This document shows, piece after piece, positions 16,514 through 24,897 of a DNA stretch of 64,000 nucleotides. The stretch's first letter is position 1. Each line of letters starts with the position of its first letter. The DNA lies in contig NZ_LLWP01000011.1 of assembly GCF_001412215.1 (NCBI RefSeq), positions 1-64,000 on the forward strand, in the 5' to 3' direction. Both the position numbers and the translations under genes were made by a program. The notes beneath the pieces were generated by a model, which was given only the letters and a program-made list of their open reading frames with translations, did no database searches and was not told the origin of the DNA. Source of the DNA: Pedobacter sp. Hv1. Its GTDB lineage: Bacteria > Bacteroidota > Bacteroidia > Sphingobacteriales > Sphingobacteriaceae.

Positions 16514-16987
16514 TTAACAACATCCGCCACCTGGAGTACAAGCATTAGCATTATTTACAGGCAGTTCCGCCAAATTTTTCTTTACTTTTTCGGAAGGAAT
16601 ACCGCAGGCATCTTGAGCCAAACAAGCTGTTGTTTTATTTTTCAGTACAAATGTCTCTCCGTTGAAATCCAAATCATACTTACCAATCGTTTCGCTTTGG
16701 TATTCCACTTCAATTTCCGCATCTTCTATGCCCAATTTTTCTTCGGATAGCTTGATGATGTTTAATAGCTTAGCTGGCTTTAATTTGTGCTCGAAATCGT
16801 CTGCATTCCATAATTGGAAGTTTACAACTTTTTCCGAACGGATTACGCCACCACAGTCTATAAAGTTTTTAGTAATTTGTCCCACTTCGGTAACGTGGAA
16901 ATGTTCTGGAACTAAGGTTCCGTTTTCTAATTGAAATCCAACATTTACTAATGTTGGCAGGATTTCTTTAATTTTTGATAGCTTCAT
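16514..16987 (-). CDS. DUF6428 family protein with cysteine-rich tail
   Basis: A 157-residue soluble protein of the DUF6428 family, which regularly sits beside arsR in Bacteroidota. It starts KLSKIKEILPTL and has a beta-rich middle (FQLENGTLVPEHFHVTEVG). The end carries several cysteines: ACLAQDACG at about 126-134, and a C-terminal GGGCC. The paired cysteines could bind As(III); no such activity is proven as far as I know. An ArsR-type operator (17017-17032) lies just upstream of the start, so it is probably induced by arsenite. Confidence 0.75.
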   Translation of the reverse strand: MKLSKIKEILPTLVNVGFQLENGTLVPEHFHVTEVGQITKNFIDCGGVIRSEKVVNFQLWNADDFEHKLKPAKLLNIIKLSEEKLGIEDAEIEVEYQSETIGKYDLDFNGETFVLKNKTTACLAQDACGIPSEKVKKNLAELPVNNANACTPGGGCC

Positions 16988-17016
16988 ATTTCTGATATTA
17001 ACTCAATAAATGTTAT

Positions 17017-17032
17017 ATTGCAATGTTACGAT
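17017..17032 (-). promoter_or_regulatory. ArsR-type operator between arsR and DUF6428
   Basis: ATTGCAATGTTACGAT matches the site upstream of arsR (17404-17419) at 14 of 16 positions. It lies 30 bases ahead of the DUF6428 start and 21 bases after the arsR stop, so the rest of the operon can be controlled separately from arsR. Confidence 0.55.
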
Positions 17033-17052
17033 GATTTGGTGTTAAAAAAAGC

Positions 17053-17382
17053 TTAACAGCATTCTTTACTATTTACATTCTCGACAAAAAAGCTATTGAG
17101 TTCCTTCTTAATCTCATTCCAGACTGTTTCATTAATACAGTAACATACACTAGTTCCTTCTATATTTCCTTTAATGATACCAATATTTTTCAGCTCTTTC
17201 AAGTGTTGTGAAATTGTCGCTTGTGCCAATCCCAATTCTTCTACAAGATCATTACAGATGCAGGCATTTTGTTTAATGATATGTTGCAGTATAGCTATAC
17301 GGGCAGGATGAGCCAGTGCCTTTAAAATACTAGCTAAATGGTTCTGCTGTTCTGTAAAAATTTCGGTTTTTGTGACACCCAT
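17053..17382 (-). CDS. arsR: ArsR family arsenic-responsive repressor
   Basis: A 109-residue winged-helix repressor of the ArsR/SmtB family. The sensing motif is NACICNDL (Cys41 and Cys43, the counterpart of ELCVCDL), followed by the recognition region LGLAQATISQHLKEL. The C-terminus ends in ECC and may add a metal ligand. It would release DNA when arsenite binds. Two very similar operator-like sites flank the gene, and a third, weaker one precedes nhaA. A terminator separates it from the upstream sulP gene. Confidence 0.93.
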   Translation of the reverse strand: MGVTKTEIFTEQQNHLASILKALAHPARIAILQHIIKQNACICNDLVEELGLAQATISQHLKELKNIGIIKGNIEGTSVCYCINETVWNEIKKELNSFFVENVNSKECC

Positions 17383-17403
17383 CAGTTTTATAAAAATAAA
17401 TAT

Positions 17404-17419
17404 ATCGCAATATTACGAT
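17404..17419 (-). promoter_or_regulatory. ArsR operator upstream of arsR
   Basis: ATCGCAATATTACGAT is an imperfect dyad (ATCG...CGAT ends, AATATT centre), 21 bases before the arsR start. The bases TATATTTA next to it in the gene direction resemble a -7 box, so binding would block transcription. Autoregulation is standard for this family. Confidence 0.6.
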
Positions 17420-17430
17420 AATAAATTTAA

Positions 17431-17462
17431 ACAGCAATAATTTTAAAAAAAATTATTGCTGT
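17431..17462 (-). terminator. Terminator after sulP
   Basis: ACAGCAATAATTTT (17431-17444) pairs perfectly with AAAATTATTGCTGT (17449-17462), loop of four A. It lies 31 bases after the sulP stop and before the arsR promoter. In the sulP direction a mixed T/A run follows. Confidence 0.7.
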
Positions 17463-17493
17463 AGTTGTAATATTAAACTTGGGTATTCCGATG

Positions 17494-19029
17494 CTATTTA
17501 TTAGTCATTACTTTGTAGGTAGGATCTTCAATAATATTCACATCAATAACTGTTTCTGCATTTTTAAGTAATTGCCTGCAATCTTGGCTTAAATGACGTA
17601 AATGTAGTTTTTTACCTTCCTTGTGATACTTCTCCGTAATTTTATTTAAAGCTTCAATAGCAGACATATCAACTACTTTACTTTCCTTAAAATCAATTAC
17701 AACTTCATTCGGGTCATTTAGTAAGTCAAATTTTTCAATAAATGCGGCAGTAGAACCAAAGAAGAGCGGCCCAAAAATTTCGTAATGCTTTACACCATCT
17801 TCATCTACATATTTTCTTGCACGTATTCTTTTAGCACTCTCCCAGGCAAATACTAGAGCCGAAATGACTACACCAATCAAAACCGCTAAAGCTAAGTTGT
17901 GCAATACTATGGTTATAACTGCTACCAACATACCAATAAAAATATCGTGACGAGGCATTTTATTAATAATTCGAAAGCTGACCCACTCAAATGTGCCTAT
18001 AGCTACCATCATCATCACCCCGACTAATGCCGCCATTGGAATTTGCTCGATTACAGGACCTGCAACCAGAATGATTAATAAAATTGCTATAGCTGCAACT
18101 ATTGCAGAAAGTCTGGCTCTTCCTCCAGCTCCGATATTCACTAAAGTTTGGGCAACCATTGCACATCCACCCATTCCGCCGAAGAAACCGTTGGTGATAT
18201 TGGCTATACCTTGCGCCGCAGTCTCACGGTTAGATTGTCCTTTTGTGCTGGTTATTTCATCAACCATATTAAGCGTTAACAGACTTTCAATCAATCCAAC
18301 CCCTGCCATTACCAAGGCATAAGGGAAAATAATTTCCAATGTTTCCAGACTAAAAGGAATAGCAGGGATATGAAATGAAGGTAAAGAACCTCCTACAGAG
18401 GCGATATCAATTACTTTTTTAGTATCGATGCCGAAAAAATATACAATACCAAAGACAACTATTATTGCTACTAAAGATGCAGGAACTGCCTTTGTAAATT
18501 TTGGCAATATAAATACGATGGCTATAGTTAGTAATGTCAGTCCAGCCATTAGATAAAGCGCCGGCCCCTGCATCCAACCTTCTATCCCGTTTTCTACAAC
18601 TTTAAATTGAGCTACCTGTGCCATGAAAATGATTACTGCAAGACCGTTTAAAAAACCATACATTACTGGTTGTGGGATCAGGCGGACAAATTTACCCAGT
18701 TTAAAAATTCCTACTGAAAATTGCAGTACACCTGCTAATATAACCGCAGCAAATAGATATTCCACACCGTGTGATGCTGCCAATGCGATAAGTACTACTA
18801 CCGTTGCTCCGGCTCCCCCAGAAACCATTCCGGGTCTGCCTCCCAAAATTGCAGTAACAATACCCATTAAAAAAGCTGCATAAAGCCCTGTCAAAGGCGA
18901 AAGCCCTGCCAGAATAGCAAAGGATAAAGACTCAGGTATCATGGTCATAGCCACCGCAAGACCCGCAAGAATTTCGTTTTTGTAATTAATTTTCTGTTTG
19001 AAATCAAACAAATTGATAATTTTCTGCAT
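17494..19029 (-). CDS. SulP family inorganic anion transporter with STAS domain
   Basis: A 511-residue transporter. The membrane part (about residues 15-400) has the SulP signature, LAGLAVAMTMIPESLSFAIL followed by GLSPLTGLYAAF. The C-terminal STAS domain (about 415-505) contains VVIDFKESKVVDMSAIEAL. These proteins move sulfate, bicarbonate or similar anions with Na+ or H+. In a block with chrA and acr3, sulfate uptake or oxyanion handling is likely, but the substrate cannot be read from the sequence. It has its own promoter with a palindrome between the boxes (19206-19236) and its own terminator, so it is not in the arsR transcript. Confidence 0.92.
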   Translation of the reverse strand: MQKIINLFDFKQKINYKNEILAGLAVAMTMIPESLSFAILAGLSPLTGLYAAFLMGIVTAILGGRPGMVSGGAGATVVVLIALAASHGVEYLFAAVILAGVLQFSVGIFKLGKFVRLIPQPVMYGFLNGLAVIIFMAQVAQFKVVENGIEGWMQGPALYLMAGLTLLTIAIVFILPKFTKAVPASLVAIIVVFGIVYFFGIDTKKVIDIASVGGSLPSFHIPAIPFSLETLEIIFPYALVMAGVGLIESLLTLNMVDEITSTKGQSNRETAAQGIANITNGFFGGMGGCAMVAQTLVNIGAGGRARLSAIVAAIAILLIILVAGPVIEQIPMAALVGVMMMVAIGTFEWVSFRIINKMPRHDIFIGMLVAVITIVLHNLALAVLIGVVISALVFAWESAKRIRARKYVDEDGVKHYEIFGPLFFGSTAAFIEKFDLLNDPNEVVIDFKESKVVDMSAIEALNKITEKYHKEGKKLHLRHLSQDCRQLLKNAETVIDVNIIEDPTYKVMTNK

Positions 19030-19205
19030 AAAAATTTATGTTTAAAGTGGTAAAAATGTAAATAGAAAAGTTTGTACACGAAAGCAAAACCTTCGGGTAC
19101 GACAGAGAAGCCAATAAATTAAAATTGGGAAATATAACAGTTAGCCTAAGATCAAGGCGGAGTAACTTGGGATGATATTTGTACTGTTCTTTTCATTGAG
19201 TGGTG

Positions 19206-19236
19206 CAAAAGTACAATTTATAGTTATTGTACACAA
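19206..19236 (-). promoter_or_regulatory. sulP promoter with embedded palindrome
   Basis: On the minus strand TTG (complement of 19234-19236) and TACTTTTG (complement of 19206-19213) are spaced by 20 bases, a Bacteroidota promoter. The perfect dyad GTACAAT (19211-19217) / ATTGTAC (19226-19232) lies between and partly over the boxes, as a repressor operator would. The leader to the sulP ATG is about 170 bases. Confidence 0.6.
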
Positions 19237-19331
19237 TTTAACACCAAAAAAACTAAAAAAAATTGTTTTACAACACAGAATCTTTTCTTTGATGGCTATG
19301 TGAAAAGAAATCGTTACTAAATACAACAAAT

Positions 19332-19483
19332 GGGATAATGAATATCCCACGCAAAAACTCGCAACCTGTTTGGTAAAATGTAAGGAAAGGTAATTGTGAA
19401 ATGGTACATTTTAACAAAGGGGTTGCATCCGCTTTAAACCGCAAAAATGCGTTTCCGACCGAAGCGAGGAATTGCATTTTTGC
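19332..19483. other. Cluster of three hairpins between PRTRC operon and sulP promoter
   Basis: This is the structured part of the 470-base gap 19030-19499. Three perfect inverted repeats follow one another: GGGATA/TATCCC (19332-19348), TAAAATGTA/TACATTTTA (19374-19413), and GCAAAAATGC/GCATTTTTGC (19441-19483), the last with inner TTCC/GGAA pairs. The last one lies 16 bases beyond the ThiF stop and may end the PRTRC transcript. The other two have no clear role. The remaining part of the gap, apart from the sulP promoter, shows nothing notable. Confidence 0.5.
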
Positions 19484-19499
19484 CCGCCGATTTAGGCTT

Positions 19500-20306
19500 T
19501 TAGGCAACTTTTATCGGGTGGGTGCGGAAATCTTTCAGATTGTGAAAAAATCCTTTGTATTCGGTCATTCCCCTGCGAAACAAGTTCCATAGCAAAGAAC
19601 AACCCATTTGGGTCAATGATGAATTGATAAACAAATCTTGGTGTTCCAATGCTTCGGCAAGTGAGCAACTTGGCGTGTTATCCTCTTGTTCGGATTGCTT
19701 CAGCAATTCGCCAAACTCATCAGTAACAAATGGCAGGCTTGCCACTGTTTGGTATTTCTCTGAATTGGGTTGCTTTATCTCTCCGATAGTAGATAGTATT
19801 ACTTGTCCTGTATCTTGGCTATTGCCAAAATCCAACCAATATTTTGGCACATCTTGATAGTATCTGCGATAGCTTATTTCTTTAAGAATTTCAGCAACGC
19901 CAAACCTCGCCTGTACATTATCCACGCACGTAATAGTAATGATTGCCCTTGCGTCTTCGGGCAATCTGCCGAACTTATCCTTTTCAAATTTTACTGTTTT
20001 AGCTTTCCAATTTGTACCTGCCCAACGGTTGCAACGATTGATTAAAGCAACGGATTTGTATAATCCTGTTTCACTTTCTGCAAAACGCTGTCTGCCCAAA
20101 TTGGCACTCGTGATAACATCATCATCCCAAAGGCGGACTTGCAACCCTGCGTGTCCTAATGCTATCAAACTTTCGTTTATTTCCATTAAGGCGGTCAATA
20201 CTTTTGAGCCTGTACCACCTCCTCCGATAAGGTTTACCGAAATCGGATTGGTAGGATTGAGTAAATAGTTGTCCGTAAAATGAACTGCTGTTTTTGTCGT
20301 ATTCAT
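19500..20306 (-). CDS. PRTRC system ThiF-family (E1-like) protein
   Basis: A protein of 268 residues from the ATG at 20306 (an in-frame GTG lies directly before). It is an E1-like adenylating enzyme: the nucleotide loop IGGGGTGSKV, the WDDD acidic site, the arginine pair in NLGRQRF, TCVDN, and a later PSCSLAEAL whose cysteine (about residue 214) is placed like the thioester cysteine of bacterial E1 enzymes. PRTRC means ParB-Related, ThiF-Related Cassette, a gene set known from plasmids and ICEs. Its start overlaps the stop of protein B as TGATG. Together with the B and C proteins it suggests a ubiquitin-like conjugation pathway (inference). Confidence 0.85.
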   Translation of the reverse strand: MNTTKTAVHFTDNYLLNPTNPISVNLIGGGGTGSKVLTALMEINESLIALGHAGLQVRLWDDDVITSANLGRQRFAESETGLYKSVALINRCNRWAGTNWKAKTVKFEKDKFGRLPEDARAIITITCVDNVQARFGVAEILKEISYRRYYQDVPKYWLDFGNSQDTGQVILSTIGEIKQPNSEKYQTVASLPFVTDEFGELLKQSEQEDNTPSCSLAEALEHQDLFINSSLTQMGCSLLWNLFRRGMTEYKGFFHNLKDFRTHPIKVA

Positions 20307-21025
20307 CACAATAGATTTTTAAGGGTTTTGTTATTCTTTTTTAATACTTCTTTCGGAAAGGGTTTATCTGTGCTGATAAGGTCTTTCCAAAGGGTTACAA
20401 TGTTTTTTTTCGTTAAGTTTTCGCATAATGAATGACTGAAATAAGAATTGAAAAAATAATGTTCCCACGCCTGTATAAATTCCTCAACCGAAGCCGAATT
20501 TTTAATGTCAATACTCACAGTACCCATACATACATTGCCCTTTTCGTAGATATTGAAGAAAGGTGCATAATACAATGGCGTTTTCTCGGTGGGTCTTCTG
20601 TCGTTTGCTAAAGCAAATACCGTAAGACTGCTTTTATTGGCAAACCATAGCATTGGCGGTACTTGTGCCTTGCCGTTGGAAATACCTAAACTATCCACAA
20701 AATATATCTGCCTTTGCTGTGTTTTGGTGTACCATAGCACTGTACCTTTTTCGCTCGGATTAATATGCAGAATGTTGGTCGGCAAAATTCCCTTTGGCTT
20801 TAAAAAGGCTTTGCTATTTTCTTCATCGGTCTTTAGAGCCTTTGCCAATACATTGGCTTCTTTTACTGTCAATGGGTGAGCATTGATAGGCGTTCCGTTG
20901 CTATCCATATCAAAATACTCCACATACACATCGGTATTTGTGCCTATGGTTTCGTAAAAAACCAAAGCAGATTTCGGATGGTACAATGTGCCAAAATTTT
21001 CGGTGATGTCGTTTACGATGTTCAT
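20306..21025 (-). CDS. PRTRC system protein B (E2-like)
   Basis: A 239-residue protein of the PRTRC-B family, which has been assigned to a prokaryotic E2-like fold (Prok-E2_D). The expected E2 layout is visible: beta strands around ILPTNILHINP and LWYTKTQQRQIYFVD, a PPMLWFANKSSLTVFAL region, then YYAPFFNIYEKGNVCMGTV, where Cys166 is the likely thioester cysteine. It overlaps protein F by ATGA upstream and ThiF by one base downstream, so all three are tightly coupled. The fold assignment is recalled from family knowledge, not computed here. Confidence 0.82.
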   Translation of the reverse strand: MNIVNDITENFGTLYHPKSALVFYETIGTNTDVYVEYFDMDSNGTPINAHPLTVKEANVLAKALKTDEENSKAFLKPKGILPTNILHINPSEKGTVLWYTKTQQRQIYFVDSLGISNGKAQVPPMLWFANKSSLTVFALANDRRPTEKTPLYYAPFFNIYEKGNVCMGTVSIDIKNSASVEEFIQAWEHYFFNSYFSHSLCENLTKKNIVTLWKDLISTDKPFPKEVLKKNNKTLKNLL

Positions 21026-22185
21026 TTTTCTGTTGTTTTATAGTCGTCTAATATTGTGCAGAGGTCATCCAATAAGGCAAACAGGCGGTTCTCAAAATCG
21101 AGATTTGTTGTTGGTATTTCACTTACGTCAAATCGCTTGGAAATGGTTGGTTCTTCCATTGCTCCGTACTCGCTAAATTCATTGTTGATGGTATCGGAAA
21201 GGCTTCCGTATAACCAACCTTTGATATCTGCAATAAATGAAATGTACTTTTCCATTCCGATTATTTCATTCTCGTCATTATCATAAGGGTCTTTTTCGGG
21301 CAATGTTGCGTTTCTGAAAATATTTTCGCTTGGATATTCAGTATAAAGGGCAAACGCATTGCGAGCAATTTTCCAACATTCGCTATCGAACGTATCAACA
21401 CTTTTAAATCGGTTCAAACGCTTTTCAAATACCTTTAGATTGATGTGGTTGAATAGCTTTTGTTCTATTTTATCGCCAATGTATTCGGCATTTCTCAACT
21501 CACGTTTGTTGGTTTCGGTTTCTGCCGTTTCCTCGTCCTGTTCCACCCAATCATTCATCGTTTCGTAAAGCCAATACAAATAACTTTCTTCCTGCCTGTA
21601 ATAGGGAATTAGGACGATGTGGTACAGATAACTGCATACCGACAGTAAAAGTTGTGCGGTCTTTTTACGCTTCGGGTCTTTGAGCATTTTAAACAGTGGC
21701 TTAATGGGAATATAGTACAAAGTTGTACCTGTATTGTATCGTTCCTCACTCACAAAATAGGTTTTACCGCTATTCTGTATCAATTTGAAACCATCCCAAT
21801 TGATATTGGTACGCTTCAATTTAGTTTCCATATCCCACATAGACAATGTTATATTGTAGGGAAACTCAAAATCTTGGGTTTGCATTGGCTCAATGCTGTA
21901 ATGCTCGGCAAGTCGGGAAAGGGACTTGTAAAAATCCCTCTCCGTTTTCTGACAAGCCTGTACGGATTGTGCTGTTTTCAGTTTAGGCAGAAATGTACAT
22001 TTTAGAATAGCATTGGCAACATTGCTATCGGTACGGATTTCTGTTTGTCTTTCTGCACTTGGTTGGCGTCCTTTGGTCTTTGCATCCAATTGGCGAACTC
22101 GCCCAACTGTCGGTGTAACTGCTGTTGTCGTTTCTGTTCGGGTATGCTGATAACTCCCGATATGATGTTGCGCTGCATAATTCAT
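21022..22185 (-). CDS. PRTRC system protein F
   Basis: A 387-residue protein in the position and size range of PRTRC protein F. It is soluble and mostly helical, with a basic, threonine-rich N-terminus (about residues 1-50) and acidic stretches near 220-230 (EQDEETAETETN) and 300-315. No catalytic motif is recognised. It begins 17 bases after protein C and overlaps protein B by ATGA. A structural or adaptor role in the cassette is possible. Confidence 0.7.
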   Translation of the reverse strand: MNYAAQHHIGSYQHTRTETTTAVTPTVGRVRQLDAKTKGRQPSAERQTEIRTDSNVANAILKCTFLPKLKTAQSVQACQKTERDFYKSLSRLAEHYSIEPMQTQDFEFPYNITLSMWDMETKLKRTNINWDGFKLIQNSGKTYFVSEERYNTGTTLYYIPIKPLFKMLKDPKRKKTAQLLLSVCSYLYHIVLIPYYRQEESYLYWLYETMNDWVEQDEETAETETNKRELRNAEYIGDKIEQKLFNHINLKVFEKRLNRFKSVDTFDSECWKIARNAFALYTEYPSENIFRNATLPEKDPYDNDENEIIGMEKYISFIADIKGWLYGSLSDTINNEFSEYGAMEEPTISKRFDVSEIPTTNLDFENRLFALLDDLCTILDDYKTTEK

Positions 22186-22202
22186 CGTTTTAAAATTTTG
22201 GT

Positions 22203-22421
22203 TTAACCTTTCGTACCCATTACGCTCTCAAATTTGTACTCGACTGCATCGTCTTTTATTTGTGGTGCTGATACTTTTGCGGTTGTCAAAATCGGGTACA
22301 TATTGGCGTAAAAATTCATTACGGCTTCCACGCTCCAACGTGGTTCGGGGTCGGTCAGTCTGATGTCCTGTCCTTTATCTTTGAGTATGAAAACTCGCTC
22401 TAATTGCGTTGCTAATAACAT
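22203..22421 (-). CDS. PRTRC system protein C (ubiquitin-like)
   Basis: A 72-residue protein of the PRTRC-C family, which corresponds to the Prok_Ub (prokaryotic ubiquitin) family. A strand-rich start (LERVFILKDKGQDIRLTDP), a central helix (SVEAVMNFYANMYP) and later strands (KDDAVEYKFESVMG) fit a compact beta-grasp protein. It ends ...MGTKG with glycine as the very last residue, which would be ready for activation by the E1-like ThiF without processing. It lies between proteins E and F, 27 and 17 bases away. Confidence 0.8.
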   Translation of the reverse strand: MLLATQLERVFILKDKGQDIRLTDPEPRWSVEAVMNFYANMYPILTTAKVSAPQIKDDAVEYKFESVMGTKG

Positions 22422-22448
22422 AACTTTCTGATTCTGGGGTTAACACTT

Positions 22449-23048
22449 TTATTCTTCTTCGTCCGCTTCATCAATAGGATAATCGGCAGTAACTGCTTCC
22501 TCTGGCGATTCATGTGGTGCTTCTTCCGTTGCTCCGAAAAGGCTCGGTGTTGCAAACTTGTCGGACAATGATATTTTGCGTTTGCGTATCTCGTCCGCTT
22601 TTTCGGGAAACTCCGTTATATCGGGAACTTTTATCCACGCTTCACGGAATTTGCCCTCTTTTTCCAACTCGTCCGCCTTTGCCATTGCATCTTTAAACTT
22701 CTTGTCTTTGGCTTCTTTTTCTTTTTTCTCTTTTTCGGTTTTTGCTTTCTCGATTGCCGATTGTGCTTTGGCTTCATCAAGTTGCTTTTGAAATTTTTCC
22801 ATATCCACCATTAAGCCCGATACCTTTTGTATCGGTGTTGTTATCTGCTCAAAAAATCCCTCGTCAAACTCTTGGGGTGTGGCGTTGAATGTCAATGGGG
22901 GAATACCGTTTTTGGCACTATCTCCGCATTGTTCGTTGTTAAGCAATACTGTTACAATTAGGTTGCTTTCTATTCCTTTTGAAATGTTCAGTTGCAATAC
23001 TCCTGTAAAGTCTAACTGCTGTATCTGATTGAAAAAATTTGTGTTCAT
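22449..23048 (-). CDS. PRTRC system protein E
   Basis: A 199-residue protein matching PRTRC protein E. The first 80 residues form a beta-rich domain (LQLNISKGIESNLIVTVLL, PPLTFNATPQEFDEGFF). Residues of about 85-135 are a highly charged coiled coil of K, E and A. The C-terminal tail is acidic (ESPEEAVTADYPIDEADEEE in part). It could tether the cassette's Ub-like protein or DNA; unknown. It follows the small gene by 12 bases. Confidence 0.78.
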   Translation of the reverse strand: MNTNFFNQIQQLDFTGVLQLNISKGIESNLIVTVLLNNEQCGDSAKNGIPPLTFNATPQEFDEGFFEQITTPIQKVSGLMVDMEKFQKQLDEAKAQSAIEKAKTEKEKKEKEAKDKKFKDAMAKADELEKEGKFREAWIKVPDITEFPEKADEIRKRKISLSDKFATPSLFGATEEAPHESPEEAVTADYPIDEADEEE

Positions 23049-23060
23049 CGTTCTAAAATT

Positions 23061-23255
23061 TTAAAGTGTTGTTACTTGTTCTTTGATTGCTGTCAGTTTC
23101 TCATACATATCCCTCCAATAGGCTTTTTGCCTTTTGTCGAACTCCGAAAAACGTTTGTCTTCATGGTGGTATTCTTTGTAATCTGCTGTTATTCGGATAG
23201 CTTCGTCAAGGTCTGTTACTTCGATTTGGAAACCGTTTAAATCAATTATTTTCAT
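23061..23255 (-). CDS. Small unknown protein in the PRTRC operon
   Basis: A 64-residue, charged, soluble protein that I do not recognise. It begins KIIDLNGFQIEVTDLDEAI and continues with a helical part rich in K, E, D and Y. Its ATG overlaps the stop of the DUF1281-like gene by ATGA, and it ends 12 bases before protein E. Such small genes are typical fillers of the maintenance operon in Bacteroidota ICEs. Confidence 0.7.
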   Translation of the reverse strand: MKIIDLNGFQIEVTDLDEAIRITADYKEYHHEDKRFSEFDKRQKAYWRDMYEKLTAIKEQVTTL

Positions 23256-23728
23256 AGTGTTGTAATTTTACGTTCCAAAAGAGTTTCCAATATCTCGTAA
23301 TCGCTTTCGTATTCTTCGCCCTCAAAGTGATAGAGGTCTGTTTCTTCGTCCTGCTCGTAGGTTTCAAAATCATCACCGCCCAAAAATATATCGCTGAGTA
23401 TGCCATCCCGATAAGTTGCTCTCCCGTAAACAAGGTTTCCCATTTCTTCATAGTCCTGTACAAAATCCACTTGGTAGTATTCTGATATCTTTTGAATAAT
23501 TTCAATATTGGGCGACCATTTTGTTTCATATTGAAATTGCCCTTCATCGCCCTCGTTCCAATAGATATTGAAGAAATACCCACCGTTGGTATCTTCCATA
23601 AATTCGGGTAGCTGCCCTTCTTCGGTTTTTTCTTCCTTTTCCTTCATTGATTGGAAAAGTTCTTGTATTGCTGTGATTGCTTCGGGTTTCCCCTCGAATA
23701 CAACCGTATTACTGCACCAATTTGCCAT
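23252..23728 (-). CDS. DUF1281-like (YubB ferredoxin-like) protein
   Basis: A 158-residue acidic protein starting MANWCSNTVVFEG, the hallmark of the YubB/DUF1281 ferredoxin-like domain proteins carried by plasmids and ICEs. A later FNIYWNEG and WSPNIEIIQKIS support this. No iron-sulfur cysteine set is visible; the name refers to the fold only. The C-terminal third is strongly acidic. It lies 52 bases after the DUF932 gene, with the next gene overlapping by ATGA. Confidence 0.7.
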   Translation of the reverse strand: MANWCSNTVVFEGKPEAITAIQELFQSMKEKEEKTEEGQLPEFMEDTNGGYFFNIYWNEGDEGQFQYETKWSPNIEIIQKISEYYQVDFVQDYEEMGNLVYGRATYRDGILSDIFLGGDDFETYEQDEETDLYHFEGEEYESDYEILETLLERKITTL

Positions 23729-23780
23729 AACTTTTGTTTTTAGTAGGCTACCACCGATTAAAGCGGTAGCCTGTAGTTAG

Positions 23781-24854
23781 TTAATTAAGATTTAGGATTT
23801 CCGCACCGTCTAAAGCAAATTCGTTACACAAGTCAAATGCTTTCTGTGATTTGAGTTGGGCAGTACCACCCAATACAATGCTTTGTAATTTGGCTTCGTC
23901 ATTCTTGTAATTTCTCACGTTCTGATAGTAGCCTGTAACAGCGTTGTATGCTCCGAACAAAGTGCCTTTTGTCGTGTCCATTTGCTGTGTATCGCTTATC
24001 ATTGCGTATGCAAATGCGTCCTCAACGGTATTTTTGAATACGGTGGAAATTTCATCCATAGCACCTTTTTTCAGCAAATCAAAGGTTTCCTTATTCGGGC
24101 AAAGTGCCAATTGGATTAGCTTTTTAACCTCTTGGTCTGTTACCTTTACTTTTGCCCACTCATTAAAAATGCCCTCTAATTGGTTGCTAAATGTATTGGC
24201 AAGTCCCATAATCTTATGGGCATTCTCAACACGTTGTTTTGCTCCCGAAGTGTGTTTGATGCGGACAACATTAGTCATACTGCGTAATGAAGCGTTTAAG
24301 GTATTTTGACAAACAATTCTGATAGGCGTGAATGCGGCTGTGATACTTCCGCTACCATCGTGCGAAGTGGTTAGGAAAATGTACTTTTCAGTTACATCGT
24401 CGCCATTGCCTACACGGATATAATCGGGCAATTTGGCTGTGATAAATATGCGTTCTCCGTTGCCTAATGCTCCTGCGGTTTCGTACAGAATACCATCGCC
24501 ACCACCTACAATAGCATCAAAGAAATTAAAGGCTTCACGGTTTTGTACAATGTGGTAATCCTTACCGACTACTCCCAACACTGCATTGTTATCGGTGCGT
24601 ATGTTGGCAAAATAGTTAGGAACTTCTAATTCACTACTGCCTATCTCTATGCCGTTAGCTGTTTCGATAATGCCCGAACCTTTGGTAAATAGTGGGGATT
24701 TTACGACTTCGTAATCTAATCCTGCGTGTTTGATAGCTTCCTCGCTTGTCGGGTACTGTTCTACGATTTGCCCCAAGTTGTGCCACGCTTTTTGCTGAAC
24801 GCTGAAAAATGAATAACGTCCTGTTCTCTCGTTGAAATTGATATTATGTGCCAT
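23781..24854 (-). CDS. DUF932 domain phage/plasmid-like protein
   Basis: A 357-residue protein of the DUF932 (phage/plasmid-like) family. Family marks are the N-terminal SVQQKAWHNLGQIVEQYPT, the middle GVVGKDYHIVQNREAFNFFD (quoted in parts: GKDYHIVQN and EAFNFFD), TSHDGSGSITAAFTPIRIVC and CQNTLNASL. Members are found in plasmids, phages and ICEs, often with ssb; the role is not firmly known. It lies 43 bases after ssb. Confidence 0.87.
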   Translation of the reverse strand: MAHNINFNERTGRYSFFSVQQKAWHNLGQIVEQYPTSEEAIKHAGLDYEVVKSPLFTKGSGIIETANGIEIGSSELEVPNYFANIRTDNNAVLGVVGKDYHIVQNREAFNFFDAIVGGGDGILYETAGALGNGERIFITAKLPDYIRVGNGDDVTEKYIFLTTSHDGSGSITAAFTPIRIVCQNTLNASLRSMTNVVRIKHTSGAKQRVENAHKIMGLANTFSNQLEGIFNEWAKVKVTDQEVKKLIQLALCPNKETFDLLKKGAMDEISTVFKNTVEDAFAYAMISDTQQMDTTKGTLFGAYNAVTGYYQNVRNYKNDEAKLQSIVLGGTAQLKSQKAFDLCNEFALDGAEILNLN

Positions 24855-24897
24855 AATGTTAAAAATTTGATGTTAAAAAATGATTGAATACTTGTTG

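Noticed and set aside
19141..19350. Short minus-strand frame upstream of sulP
   Set aside because: It runs across the sulP promoter and has no start signal or family likeness.
23242..23583. Open frame of 113 residues on the minus strand
   Set aside because: It overlaps the DUF1281-like gene in another frame and has no recognisable features; the DUF1281-like frame begins with the family hallmark.
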